Part shown: piece after piece, positions 35,518 through 45,928 of the stretch | How positions within the stretch are numbered: position 1 is the first letter of the stretch | How the letters are laid out: the number at the start of each line of letters is the position of its first letter | From: Paraburkholderia phytofirmans PsJN | GTDB taxonomy: Bacteria; Pseudomonadota; Gammaproteobacteria; Burkholderiales; Burkholderiaceae | Assembly (NCBI RefSeq): GCF_000020125.1 | Contig: NC_010681.1 | Span: 2,170,001-2,234,000, forward strand | Direction: 5' to 3' | DNA: 64,000 nucleotides | Position numbers and translations under genes: made by a program | Notes under the pieces: model-generated | Seen by the model: the letters and a program-made list of their open reading frames with translations, nothing else | What the model was told of the DNA's origin: nothing | The model's database searches: none

Positions 35518-37740
35518 GTGAGCAACCAAATCTCTCCACACATGGCCGGTCCGATCAAGACCGAAGAAGAGGACGTCGTCCTCGGACAACTGGTGCAGGT
35601 GATCCTCGATGACATCTGGTGGCTCATCGCCATCGCCGCGGTGATCGTCGGGATCGCCGGCGCTTATTGTTTTCTCGCCAAGCCGATCTATTCGGCCGAC
35701 GCGCATGTGCGGGTCGAGCAATCGGACAACACGTCGCAGGCGCTCACGCAGACGCAGACCGGCGCGGCGATCACCACCGGCTCGACCTCGTTGCCGACCG
35801 ACGCCGAGATCGAAATCATCAAGAGCCGCGGCGTGGTCGGCCCGGTCGTGCAGCAACTGAAGCTGAACTTCAGCGTCACGCCGAAAACCTTCCCTCTGCT
35901 CGGCAGCATCGCCGCGCGCATGGCCACGCCGGGGCAACCCGCGCGTCCGTGGCTCGGTTTGTCGTCGTATGCATGGGGCGGTGAAGAGGCCGACGTCGAT
36001 TCGATCGACGTGATCCCCGCGCTGGAAGGTCAGAAGCTCACCATGAAGGCGATCGACGACCAGCACTACAACCTGTACGCCGCGAACGGCTCGCTGCTGC
36101 TGCACGGCCAGGTCGGGCAGCAGGAGCAGGGCGGCGGCGTGACCATCACGGTCGACAAGCTGGTGGCCCGACCGGGCGAGGAATTCACGGTGATGCGCGC
36201 CAACGACCTCGACGCGATCTCCGCGTTCCAGTCGGCCATCACGGTGCAGGAGCAGGGCAAGCAGACCGGCGTGATCCAGATCTCGCTGGAAGACAAGAGC
36301 CCCGAACATGCCGCGCTCGTCGCCAACGCGCTGGCGGAGTCGTATGTGCGCCAGCACGTGCTGAACAAGCAGGCCGACGCCAGCAAGATGCTCGACTTCC
36401 TCAAGAGCGAGGAGCCGCGCCTGAAGTCCGATCTGGAACGCGCCGAGGCCGCGCTGACCGCGTATCAGCGCCAGTCCGGCTCGATCAACGCGAGCGACGA
36501 GGCCAAGGTGTACCTCGAAGGCAGCGTGCAGTACGAGCAGCAGATCGCAGGCCTTCGTCTGCAGATGGCGCAGCTCACCGAGCGTTACGGCGACGACCAT
36601 CCGATGCTCGTCGCCGCGCGTGCGCAGATGGCCGAATTGCAGGCGCAGCGCACCAAATACGCGGACCGCTTCCGCGATCTGCCGGCCACCGAAGTGAAGG
36701 CCGTGCAGTTGCAGCGCGACGCGAAGGTGGCCGAAGACATCTACGTGCTGCTGCTCAACCGCGTGCAGGAACTGTCGGTGCAGAAGGCAGGCACCGGCGG
36801 CAACGTGCATATCGTCGACGCCGCGCTGCGCCCGGGCGTGCCGGTCAAGCCGAAGAAGGCGCTGATTCTGTCGGCGGCGGTGATTCTCGGGCTGATCGCG
36901 GGCACGGGCTTCGTGTTCCTGCGCCGCAATATGTTCAAGGGCATCGACGACCCGGATCACATCGAGCGTGCCTTCCATTTGCCGGTGTTCGGCCTCGTGC
37001 CGCTCTCCGCCGAACAGGGCGTGCTCGAAGCCGGCTTCCAGCGCGGCGGCGAACGTCTACGCTCGGTGCTCGCGAACGCGCGGCCGAAGGACGTCACGGT
37101 CGAAAGCCTGCGCAGTCTGCGCACGTCCATGCAGTTCACGCTGATGGATGCGAAGAACCGCATTGTCATGCTGACGGGTCCGATGGCGGGCGTCGGCAAA
37201 AGCTTTCTCACGGTCAACCTCGCGGTGCTGCTCGCGAACTCCGGCAAGCGCGTGCTGATGATCGACGGCGACATGCGCCGCGGCGTGCTCGAACGCTATC
37301 TGGGCGGTGCGCCGGATAACGGCCTGTCCGAATTGTTGAGCGGCCAGATTTCGCTGGAAGAAGCGATCCGCAGCTCGCAGGTCGACGGCCTGAGCTTCAT
37401 CTCGTGCGGCCGCCGTCCGCCGAATCCGTCGGAACTGCTGATGTCGCCGCGTCTGCCGCAGTACCTCGAAGGCCTCGCCAAGCGCTACGACGTGATCATG
37501 ATCGACACGCCGCCGGTGCTGGCCGTGACCGATGCGTCGATCATCGGCGCGTATGCCGGCTCGACCTTCTTCGTGATGCGCTCGGGCATGCACAGCGAGG
37601 GCGAGATCAACGACGCGTTGAAGCGTCTGCGCGCGGCCGGCGTGCACGTGCAGGGCGGCATTTTCAACGGCATGCCGGCGCGCTCGCGCGGCGGCTACGA
37701 CCGTGGCTACGCGGCGGTGCAGGAATACCTGAGCACCTGA
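35518..37740 (+). CDS. bceF: polysaccharide co-polymerase with tyrosine autokinase domain, BY-kinase (BceF-like)
   Basis: A 740-residue inner-membrane protein. An N-terminal Wzz domain has membrane segments near residues 33-55 and 460-480, with coiled-coil helices in the periplasmic part. The cytoplasmic BY-kinase domain has Walker A GPMAGVGKS (residues 554-562), Walker A' VLMIDGDMRRG, Walker B IMIDTPP, and a C-terminal tyrosine cluster, Tyr727, Tyr731 and Tyr737. It controls chain length and export by autophosphorylation. A GTG start at 35518 with GGGAAG upstream is preferred to the ATG at 35467, which lies in the hairpin region; an ATG at 35542 is also possible. Confidence 0.93.
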   Translation: MSNQISPHMAGPIKTEEEDVVLGQLVQVILDDIWWLIAIAAVIVGIAGAYCFLAKPIYSADAHVRVEQSDNTSQALTQTQTGAAITTGSTSLPTDAEIEIIKSRGVVGPVVQQLKLNFSVTPKTFPLLGSIAARMATPGQPARPWLGLSSYAWGGEEADVDSIDVIPALEGQKLTMKAIDDQHYNLYAANGSLLLHGQVGQQEQGGGVTITVDKLVARPGEEFTVMRANDLDAISAFQSAITVQEQGKQTGVIQISLEDKSPEHAALVANALAESYVRQHVLNKQADASKMLDFLKSEEPRLKSDLERAEAALTAYQRQSGSINASDEAKVYLEGSVQYEQQIAGLRLQMAQLTERYGDDHPMLVAARAQMAELQAQRTKYADRFRDLPATEVKAVQLQRDAKVAEDIYVLLLNRVQELSVQKAGTGGNVHIVDAALRPGVPVKPKKALILSAAVILGLIAGTGFVFLRRNMFKGIDDPDHIERAFHLPVFGLVPLSAEQGVLEAGFQRGGERLRSVLANARPKDVTVESLRSLRTSMQFTLMDAKNRIVMLTGPMAGVGKSFLTVNLAVLLANSGKRVLMIDGDMRRGVLERYLGGAPDNGLSELLSGQISLEEAIRSSQVDGLSFISCGRRPPNPSELLMSPRLPQYLEGLAKRYDVIMIDTPPVLAVTDASIIGAYAGSTFFVMRSGMHSEGEINDALKRLRAAGVHVQGGIFNGMPARSRGGYDRGYAAVQEYLST

Positions 37741-37801
37741 GGCGGCGGGTTTGCGGATGCATGGCAAATCTCGCGCAACGACGATAACAAAGGACATCAC
37801 G

Positions 37802-38734
37802 ATGAAAGTGACGGTACTGGTTCCGACTTACCGCCGCCCGGCCGATCTGGCGCGCTGCCTCGCGGCGCTGCAACGGCAGTCGCGGCGGCCTGACGAAGTG
37901 GTGGTGGTGGCGCGCGCCGACGACGAAGCGACCCACGCGTGCCTGCGCGATCCGTCTGTGACGGGCGCGTTGCCGCTCGCGCTGGCGATCGTCGACGTGC
38001 CCGGCCAGGTCGCGGCGCTCAATCGCGGTCTGGACGCCGCGCGCGGCGACGTGATCGCCATCACCGACGACGACGCCGCGCCGCACGTCGACTGGGTCGA
38101 ACGCATCGCGGCCGCATTCGAGGGCGACGCGCGCCTGGGCGCGCTCGGCGGACGCGACTGGGTGCACGAAAAAGGCCGCGTGCTGGACGGCGAGCGGCCG
38201 CTGGTGGGCAAGGTCACGGCGCACGGCAAGATCATCGGCAATCATCACCTGGGTGTGGGCGGCGCGCGCGAAGTCGACATTCTAAAGGGCGCGAATATGA
38301 GCTACCGCCGCGAGGCGGTGCGCACCATCCGCTTCGACGCGCGCTTGCGCGGCGCCGGCGCTCAGGTCCACAACGACATGGCGTTCAGCCTCGCCGTGAA
38401 GAACGCCGGCTGGAAGCTGATGTACGACCCGCGCGTGGCGGTCGATCATTTCCCCGCCGAACGTTTCGACGACGACCGCCGCGACGCGCAAACCATGGCC
38501 GCCTTGCGCAACGCCGCCTTCAATTTCCATCTGATCCTGCGCGACCAGTTGCCGCCGCTGCATCGCGAAACCGCATGGTGGTGGTGGACGCTGGTCGGCA
38601 CGCGGGTCTATCCGGGCCTCACGCACGCGGCGCTCGCGCTGCTCTCGAAGCAGGCGGGCCTGAAGCTCACGCGTTGGCGCGCTGTGCGCAGCGGTGCACA
38701 CGAGGCGCGTCGCGCGCTCTCACGCGCCGCGTGA
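37802..38734 (+). CDS. bceG: glycosyltransferase family 2 protein (BceG-like)
   Basis: A 310-residue GT-A enzyme. It starts with the family motif VTVLVPTYRRP, has the aspartate-rich donor/metal site TDDDA near residue 88, and an acidic segment near GAQVHNDMAF for catalysis. No membrane segments are apparent. It adds one of the residues of the repeat unit; the sugar cannot be assigned. The start has AAAGGACATC upstream. Confidence 0.9.
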   Translation: MKVTVLVPTYRRPADLARCLAALQRQSRRPDEVVVVARADDEATHACLRDPSVTGALPLALAIVDVPGQVAALNRGLDAARGDVIAITDDDAAPHVDWVERIAAAFEGDARLGALGGRDWVHEKGRVLDGERPLVGKVTAHGKIIGNHHLGVGGAREVDILKGANMSYRREAVRTIRFDARLRGAGAQVHNDMAFSLAVKNAGWKLMYDPRVAVDHFPAERFDDDRRDAQTMAALRNAAFNFHLILRDQLPPLHRETAWWWWTLVGTRVYPGLTHAALALLSKQAGLKLTRWRAVRSGAHEARRALSRAA

Positions 38735-38840
38735 TCGCCGGCTTGGTCGCATCCTCCACGTCGCGCACGTTCGCGCATCGGCGCATGGCCCGCGTCCGGG
38801 CCGCCGATGCCCCTTTCCACCGGCAGAGCGGAGTGCCTGC

Positions 38841-40019
38841 ATGAGTACGAAAGTTCACGTTCATCTGTTTTACGGCGCCGACCCGCGCTTTTACCGACCG
38901 GGCGACAACATCGGTTGTCTGTACGGCTATCACCACGCGGAATCCGATGCGTTCAAACTCACCTATTCGCAGGATGCCCGCGAGAGCAAGCCCGTGCGCT
39001 TGCTGCGCCGCGCGTTGAAGGCGGCGCTCGGGTTCGACTTCATCCATACGTGGCGCAACCGCGCCGAGATGCTGCGCTCGGACGTGATCTGGACGCATAC
39101 CGAGCAGGAATGGCTATCGGCAGCCCTTATGCTGCTGCTGAGCGGCCGCAAGGCTGGCGCTGATGCATCCCCCTTGCTGCTAGCGCAAAGCGTGTGGCTG
39201 CTCGATAAATGGCCTTCTTACGGCATTCTGCGCAGCTGGCTGTATCGCAAGCTGATGGCGCGCGCCGATCAGCTCACCACGCTCGCGAGCGAAAACGCCG
39301 AACTGTGCCAGCGCTATTTCGCTCGCGATGCCAAGCCGCTGCTGTACGGCCTGAACACGCACGACTTCCCGGTCAAGACGCCGGCCGAATGGACCCCGCA
39401 CACGCCGATCCGCATTGCCGCGATCGGCAACGACCGCGACCGCGATTGGGAGACGCTGATCAAGGCGTTCGGTAACGACGCGCGCTACACCGTGAAACTT
39501 GCGACCCGGCGCCGGATTCCGACGTCGCTGCGCGCGCCGAACGTGGAGATCGCGCTGTTCTCCGGCATCAAGAAGCAGCACGAACTGTACGACTGGGCCG
39601 ACGTGATCGTCGTGCCCTTACGGCCGAATTCGCACGCCTCGGGCATCACCGTGATGCTCGAAGCCGCAGCGGTCGGAAAGCCGATGGTGGTCACGAACGT
39701 CGGCGCCTTGCAGGACTATTTTCCGGCCGGCGAGGCGTTCTATATTCCGCCGTTCAATCCGCAAGCGCTGCGTGAAGCGGTCGATCAACTCGCCGCCGCG
39801 CCGCTGGACGCGCTGCGCCAGGCGCAGGCGGCCGCTGCCGGTCTGCTGTCGCGCGATCTGACCACGCAGCACTACGCCATGCAGCACGTGCGGATCACCC
39901 AGGAGATGCTGCGCGCGCGGGCCGCGGCGCGCACGCGCTCGGCGGCCGGCATGGCGACGGCGGCAGGCGTGTCCGAGTCCGAGCGGCGGCCGGCGCGCCA
40001 GTCGCGCGGAGGTCTCTGA
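38841..40019 (+). CDS. bceH: glycosyltransferase, GT-B fold (BceH-like)
   Basis: A 392-residue protein with the GT-B arrangement. The N-terminal domain holds GADPRFYRPGDNIG and DVIWTHTEQEW; the C-terminal domain holds AAIGNDRDRDWETLIKAF and the donor-site-like stretch HASGITVMLEAAAVGKP, in which the usual Glu-x7-Glu is shortened. It is less typical than the other GT4 proteins of this cluster. The start is supported by GCGGAGTGCC upstream. The gene is followed after three bases by the polymerase gene. Confidence 0.85.
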   Translation: MSTKVHVHLFYGADPRFYRPGDNIGCLYGYHHAESDAFKLTYSQDARESKPVRLLRRALKAALGFDFIHTWRNRAEMLRSDVIWTHTEQEWLSAALMLLLSGRKAGADASPLLLAQSVWLLDKWPSYGILRSWLYRKLMARADQLTTLASENAELCQRYFARDAKPLLYGLNTHDFPVKTPAEWTPHTPIRIAAIGNDRDRDWETLIKAFGNDARYTVKLATRRRIPTSLRAPNVEIALFSGIKKQHELYDWADVIVVPLRPNSHASGITVMLEAAAVGKPMVVTNVGALQDYFPAGEAFYIPPFNPQALREAVDQLAAAPLDALRQAQAAAAGLLSRDLTTQHYAMQHVRITQEMLRARAAARTRSAAGMATAAGVSESERRPARQSRGGL

Positions 40020-40022
40020 ACG

Positions 40023-41504
40023 ATGTCGACGCTGACGCGAAGCGCCGCTAGCGCGAACGGCACCGCACGGGCACCGTCCAGCAGCCGCAAGGAATGGCTG
40101 CCGGAGGCTTTGCTGTGGTTCGTCACGACGCTGCTGATCGGCGCGCATCAGGGCACGGTGCTCACGCTCGCGTTTCCCGTGCTCGCGATCCTGACGGGCC
40201 TGTGGCTCTACTTCAAGAGTCCGGCGCGCTACATCGGCTTCATGTGGTGGCTGTGGTTCCTCAGCCCGGAGGTGCGGCGTCTGGCCGACTGGTCCAAGGG
40301 CTCGTTCACGCCCACCAGCCTGATCCAGGTCGCGCCGCTCGCGGTGACGATGATCAGCGGCCTGTCGCTGCTGCGCTACTACAAACTGCTCGCGCAGCGG
40401 CGCGGCCTGCCGGTGCTGCTGGTCCTGCTCGGGCTCATCTATGCGTTCCTCGTCGGCGTGATGTCGAGCGGGCCGCTCGCGGCCACCTACGACCTCGCGA
40501 ACTGGCTGTATCCGATTCTGATCGGCTTTCACATCATGGCGCACACGCGCCAGTATCCGAAGTACCGCGACACCATCGTCAATACGTTTATCTGGGGCAT
40601 GCTTGTAATGGGCGGCTACGGCCTCGTGCAGTTCTTCATCATGCCGCAATGGGACGCGCTGTGGATGCTCGGCTCGCAGATGAATTCGCAAGGCGACCCC
40701 GTGCCGATGGGCGTGCGCGTGTTCAGTACGATGAACTCGTCGGGACCGTTCGCGTTCGCGATGATGGGCGCGATGGTGTTCGTCATGGCGGCCACGCACC
40801 GGGTGCGCTGGATCGCCGCGGCGCTCGGCTTCTTCGCGTTTGCGCTGAGCCTCGTGCGTTCGACGTGGGGCGGCTGGGTCATCGCGCTTTTGATTCAACT
40901 CGTCAAATCGAACAACAAGGTGCGGGTGCGCATTGTCGCGAGCGCCGTGCTGTTGGCTGGGCTATGCGTGCCGCTGCTGGCGGTCGGTCCGGTGGCCGAG
41001 CGGATGCAGGCGCGCCTGACCACCATCGTCAACCTGAACGACGACCAGAGCTACGCCGCGCGTAACGAGTTCTACGCGACCTTCGCCAAAACTGCCTTTA
41101 CCGATGTCTCCGGTGAAGGCATGGGCGCCACCGGCACCTCCACCAAGCTCTCGAACGACGGCGGCCAGCTCGGCCAGTACGGCAACTTCGATAGCGGCGT
41201 AATGAACATTCCATTCGTGCTTGGCTGGCCCGGCACGCTGCTCTACATGTCCGGGATCATCTGGCTGGTGACGCGCGCGGTGCTCGCGTCGTTCAAGCTG
41301 CGCAACGACAAGTTCGTGTCCGCCTGCATGAGCCTGAGTCTCGCGACCTTCGCGATGCTGGTGTTCACCAATTCGCTGGTCGGCACGGGCGGGCTGCTGC
41401 TTTTTATGAGTGTTTTTTCGATTCTTTCCGCGGTGCATTACGAAAAGATCAACCGCGCACGTATGTCAAATCACACGCTATCTTTCCACGGAGGCACTGA
41501 TTGA
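40023..41504 (+). CDS. bceI: O-antigen ligase/Wzy-like polymerase (BceI-like)
   Basis: A 493-residue multi-spanning protein with about ten to twelve hydrophobic segments and a large loop (roughly residues 345-395: LNDDQSYAARNEFYATF, SGEGMGATGTSTKL), as in Wzy polymerases that join lipid-linked repeats in the periplasm. The gene is four bases from bceH, and its stop overlaps the bceJ start. Confidence 0.87.
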   Translation: MSTLTRSAASANGTARAPSSSRKEWLPEALLWFVTTLLIGAHQGTVLTLAFPVLAILTGLWLYFKSPARYIGFMWWLWFLSPEVRRLADWSKGSFTPTSLIQVAPLAVTMISGLSLLRYYKLLAQRRGLPVLLVLLGLIYAFLVGVMSSGPLAATYDLANWLYPILIGFHIMAHTRQYPKYRDTIVNTFIWGMLVMGGYGLVQFFIMPQWDALWMLGSQMNSQGDPVPMGVRVFSTMNSSGPFAFAMMGAMVFVMAATHRVRWIAAALGFFAFALSLVRSTWGGWVIALLIQLVKSNNKVRVRIVASAVLLAGLCVPLLAVGPVAERMQARLTTIVNLNDDQSYAARNEFYATFAKTAFTDVSGEGMGATGTSTKLSNDGGQLGQYGNFDSGVMNIPFVLGWPGTLLYMSGIIWLVTRAVLASFKLRNDKFVSACMSLSLATFAMLVFTNSLVGTGGLLLFMSVFSILSAVHYEKINRARMSNHTLSFHGGTD

Positions 41505-42730
41505 GAGTCGCCATTGTCACGCACGTCGTGCGCCATAACGACGGCCAGGGGCGCGTCAACCACGAGATCGCGCGCGCGGCGCTCGATGAGAACATCGGCG
41601 TCACGCTGATCGCCTCGCACGTCGCGCCGGATCTGCTTGCGCATCCGAACGTCCGCTGGGCGCCGATCAAAATCGGCCGCTGGTGGCCGACCAATCTGCT
41701 GCGGCAGCAGGTGTTCGCGTTCAAGAGCGCGCTGTGGCTGCGCGCGCATCGCCGCGAATACGACGTGCTGCACGTGAACGGCTTCATCACGTGGATGCCC
41801 GCCGACGTCAACACCTCGCACTTTGTGCATAGCGGCTGGTTCGGCAGCAAGTACTACCCGTTCGGGCTGACCAAGGGCGTGTGGTCCGCGTATCAATCCG
41901 TCTATACGCGCTGCAATGCGCTGCTCGAACGCTGGGCTTACCGGCGCTCGAAGGTGATCACGGCGGTGTCGCAAAAGGTCGCCGACGAAATCCGCGCGAT
42001 CGGCCTCACGTCCGATAACCGTGTCGACGTGATCTACAACGGTGTGGATACGCAAGGCTTCGCCGCGGCCACCGGCGACCGCGAAAAATTCGGCTTACCG
42101 AAGGACGCGTTTTTGCTGCTGTTCGTCGGCGATCTGCGCACGCCGCGCAAGAATCTCGGCACCGTGCTCGCCGCGCTCAAACATTTGCCCGAGCACGTGC
42201 AGATCGCGGTGGCCGGCTTTCTGCCGGGCAGTCCATATCCGGAAGAAGCGAAGGCGCTCGGTATTGCGCATCGCGTGCATTTTCTCGGTCTCGTGAAAGA
42301 GATGCCGGTGCTGATGCATTCGGTCGATGCTTTCGTGTTTCCGTCGCGCTATGAAGCGATGAGCCTGTCGCTGCTCGAAGCGATGGCGGCGGGCCTGCCG
42401 GTGGTCACGGCGCGCACCGCGGGCGGCGCTGAAATCATCACGCCGGAATGCGGCATCGTGCTCGATGATCCGGACGATCCCAAGGCGCTGGCCAGCGCGG
42501 TTGCGAGGCTTGCCGACAATCACGTGGCGCGCCGCGCGATGGGCGTCGCCGCCAACGAACTCGCGACCGGCTTCGGCTGGGCGCGCATGGCCGAGCAATA
42601 CATCGCGCTGTATCGCCAACTCGCGGGACAGCAGAAAGATCGCCGACGCAGCGAGGCGGAAGCGGCAGCGGTCGCCAAGACCGACGCGCTCACGTTGAAC
42701 ACGCTGGCCGGCCAGAAAAGCGCGGAATGA
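41501..42730 (+). CDS. bceJ: glycosyltransferase family 4 protein (BceJ-like), TTG start
   Basis: A 409-residue GT4 enzyme with RVAIVTHVVRHNDGQGRVNHE at the N terminus, FVGDLRTPRKNLGTV at the start of the second domain and PSRYEAMSLSLLEAMAAGLPVV with the conserved Glu pair. The start is a TTG at 41501 with GGAGG at 41490-41494. It overlaps the bceI stop (TTGA), so translation is coupled. The last 30 residues are charged and low-complexity. Confidence 0.9.
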   Translation: MRVAIVTHVVRHNDGQGRVNHEIARAALDENIGVTLIASHVAPDLLAHPNVRWAPIKIGRWWPTNLLRQQVFAFKSALWLRAHRREYDVLHVNGFITWMPADVNTSHFVHSGWFGSKYYPFGLTKGVWSAYQSVYTRCNALLERWAYRRSKVITAVSQKVADEIRAIGLTSDNRVDVIYNGVDTQGFAAATGDREKFGLPKDAFLLLFVGDLRTPRKNLGTVLAALKHLPEHVQIAVAGFLPGSPYPEEAKALGIAHRVHFLGLVKEMPVLMHSVDAFVFPSRYEAMSLSLLEAMAAGLPVVTARTAGGAEIITPECGIVLDDPDDPKALASAVARLADNHVARRAMGVAANELATGFGWARMAEQYIALYRQLAGQQKDRRRSEAEAAAVAKTDALTLNTLAGQKSAE

Positions 42731-42809
42731 CGTTGCGGGTTTCACTCGCTCGCCCGATGCATTCATCGCTCGACTATCACAACTCTCAAAACGCACAGGG
42801 GTCACAACC

Positions 42810-43976
42810 ATGACGACGAGCTCTATCAAATCGCTGCAGATCGGGATGCACTGGTTCCCCGAGCGCGCGGGCGGCCTCGACCGCATGTACTACTCGCTGG
42901 TCGGCGCGCTGCCGGGCGCGGGCGTCGCGGTGCGCGGCGTGGTGGCCGGCTCGCCCAAAGTGGCGGCCGACACCGGCGGCGCCATCAACGGCTTCGGCTC
43001 CGCCGCGCAATCGCTGCCGCTGCGGCTCATGGCCGCGCGCCGCGCGCTGCGTCAGGAAATCAGCACGTCGCGTCCCGACGTGATCTCCTCGCACTTCGCG
43101 CTCTATACCTTTCCGGGTCTCGACGTGACGCGCGGCATTCCGCAGGTTTCACACTTTCAGGGGCCGTGGGCCGACGAAAGTCATGTGGAAGGCGCCGACT
43201 CGCTCGGCCAGCGCGCCAAGCGCTATCTCGAGCAATCGGTCTATGCGCGCTCGTCGCGGCTGATCGTGTTGTCGGAAGCGTTCGGCAAGATTCTGACTTC
43301 GCGCTATCGCATTGCGCCGGACCGTGTGCGCGTGGTGCCGGGTTGCGTCGATGTCGAGCAGTTCAATCTGCCGATCACGCCCGCCGAGGCGCGTCTGAAG
43401 CTGCAATTGCCGCAGGACCGGCCGATCGTGCTGGCCGTGCGGCGGCTGGTGCGCCGCATGGGTCTCGAAGATCTGATCGACGCGGTGAAACTGCTCAAGC
43501 GTACGGCGCCGGATGTGCTGCTGCTGATCGCGGGCAAGGGGCGGCTCGAAGGCGAATTGCAGGCGCGCATCACCGAGGCGGGTTTGGAGGACAACGTGAA
43601 GCTGCTTGGGTTCGTGCCCGATCAGCATCTGGCGGCGCTGTATCGCGCGGCGAATATCAGCGTGGTGCCGACGGTGGCGCTCGAGGGCTTCGGTCTGATC
43701 ACGGTCGAATCGCTGGCTTCCGGTACGCCGGTGCTCGTGACGCCGGTGGGTGGTTTGCCGGAAGCGGTGGCGGGTTTGTCGCCGAATCTGGTGCTGCCGG
43801 AGACGGGCGCGAAGGCCATCGCCGATGGGCTCGCAGGCGCGCTCAACGGCACGCTGAAATTACCGGATGCCGAGGCATGCCGCCGCTATGCGCGTGAGAA
43901 CTTCGATAACTCGGTGATCGCGAAGCGGGTGGCGTCGGTGTATGGCGAGGCGATTGCGGCGGGTGGGGTGCACTGA
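42810..43976 (+). CDS. bceK: glycosyltransferase family 4 protein (BceK-like)
   Basis: A 388-residue GT4 enzyme: WFPERAGGLDRMYYSL at the N terminus, VRRLVRRMGLEDLIDAV opening the second domain, LLIAGKGRLEGEL, and EGFGLITVESLASGTPVLV with the two donor-site Glu residues. The start has AGGGGTCA upstream. It is the last gene of the bceB-K block, followed by a strong terminator. Confidence 0.91.
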   Translation: MTTSSIKSLQIGMHWFPERAGGLDRMYYSLVGALPGAGVAVRGVVAGSPKVAADTGGAINGFGSAAQSLPLRLMAARRALRQEISTSRPDVISSHFALYTFPGLDVTRGIPQVSHFQGPWADESHVEGADSLGQRAKRYLEQSVYARSSRLIVLSEAFGKILTSRYRIAPDRVRVVPGCVDVEQFNLPITPAEARLKLQLPQDRPIVLAVRRLVRRMGLEDLIDAVKLLKRTAPDVLLLIAGKGRLEGELQARITEAGLEDNVKLLGFVPDQHLAALYRAANISVVPTVALEGFGLITVESLASGTPVLVTPVGGLPEAVAGLSPNLVLPETGAKAIADGLAGALNGTLKLPDAEACRRYARENFDNSVIAKRVASVYGEAIAAGGVH

Positions 43977-43998
43977 CGTCGAGGCAGAACGCACAACA

Positions 43999-44036
43999 AA
44001 AACGCGGGCCCGATAAAAAGATCGGGCCCGCGTTTT
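43999..44036. terminator. bidirectional terminator after bceK
   Basis: A 16-bp perfect inverted repeat, AAAACGCGGGCCCGAT (43999-44014) and ATCGGGCCCGCGTTTT (44021-44036), with a 6-base AAAAAG loop. It ends in T runs on both strands and separates bceK from the convergent bceN. Confidence 0.95.
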
Positions 44037-44105
44037 ATTGCGCTGAAAATCAGGAGCGCGGTTTAACGCGCGGCCGTTTCGGTGGCCGCACGCGCTCATC
44101 GCGAA

Positions 44106-45167
<1,062 letters not shown>

Positions 45168-45190
45168 TTAAAAGAGAGAGAAAAAGCGCT

Positions 45191-45928
45191 TCAGGGCGTG
45201 CCTTCCAACAGCCGCCGCACCAACGGTTCGACGACCTGAAAATCCTGTTCGGCCTTAAGCTGGTACAGACCCGGCTTGGGATGCGCACCGTCGGACATCA
45301 GCGTCTTCCAGTCCGGCAAATTGCTGATGTAGGCGAACTGGTCGACGAGCGGCACCTGCTGTTCGGCGGCCACGCGGCGCGTCATCGCGACCATCGTCGC
45401 GAGCCGCGCGTTGAGGCGGTTGTCGGGCATCGGGTTCGCGGTCTGCAGAACCGGCTGCTTGCCGAGTGCGCGAGCGGTTTTTACGAGCGCCGTTTCGGCC
45501 GTGTAGAACTGCTCGGGCGTCTGGTTCTGCATCACTTCGTTAATGCCGTAATTGATCAGCACGATCTGCGCGGACGAAGCGGCGAGCCGTTCCTGCCACG
45601 GCAAACCCGCCGTCGGCCCGGCGCGGCGATTGCCCGTGCCGTCGCGCAGTTGCGTCGCCATCGTGTTGCCCACGCCGTAGTTCGTCACGTGCACCCGCTC
45701 GCCGTGGTGCGCCTGCAGTTCGTCCTGCAGATACGTCACCGCGTTTTGCGCCTGCGGGCCGCATTGACCTTCGCTGCAGGTAATGCCGAGCGTCGTCGAA
45801 TCGCCGTAGGCCTCGATCAGCACTTGCGTTCGCGGGTCCGGCGCCGCGCCGAACGCGGCGGATGCGAGCAGCGATGCAGCGGCGCATACGCTTGCAGCGA
45901 GCCATGCGCGGCGCCTCATGCGCTTCAT
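45191..45928 (-). CDS. SGNH/GDSL-family hydrolase, secreted
   Basis: A 245-residue protein with a signal peptide after a basic start (MKRMRRRAW..., hydrophobic to about residue 27). SGNH blocks are present: block I AYGDSTTLG, block II YGVGNTMATQ, block III NYGINE, a GxND variant, and block V DGAHP with the catalytic Asp-His. It is probably a periplasmic esterase or acyl/acetyl transferase acting on the polysaccharide. Its start codon overlaps the stop of the acyltransferase gene (ATGA), indicating a functional pair. A longer frame upstream is out of context and not used. Confidence 0.84.
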   Translation of the reverse strand: MKRMRRRAWLAASVCAAASLLASAAFGAAPDPRTQVLIEAYGDSTTLGITCSEGQCGPQAQNAVTYLQDELQAHHGERVHVTNYGVGNTMATQLRDGTGNRRAGPTAGLPWQERLAASSAQIVLINYGINEVMQNQTPEQFYTAETALVKTARALGKQPVLQTANPMPDNRLNARLATMVAMTRRVAAEQQVPLVDQFAYISNLPDWKTLMSDGAHPKPGLYQLKAEQDFQVVEPLVRRLLEGTP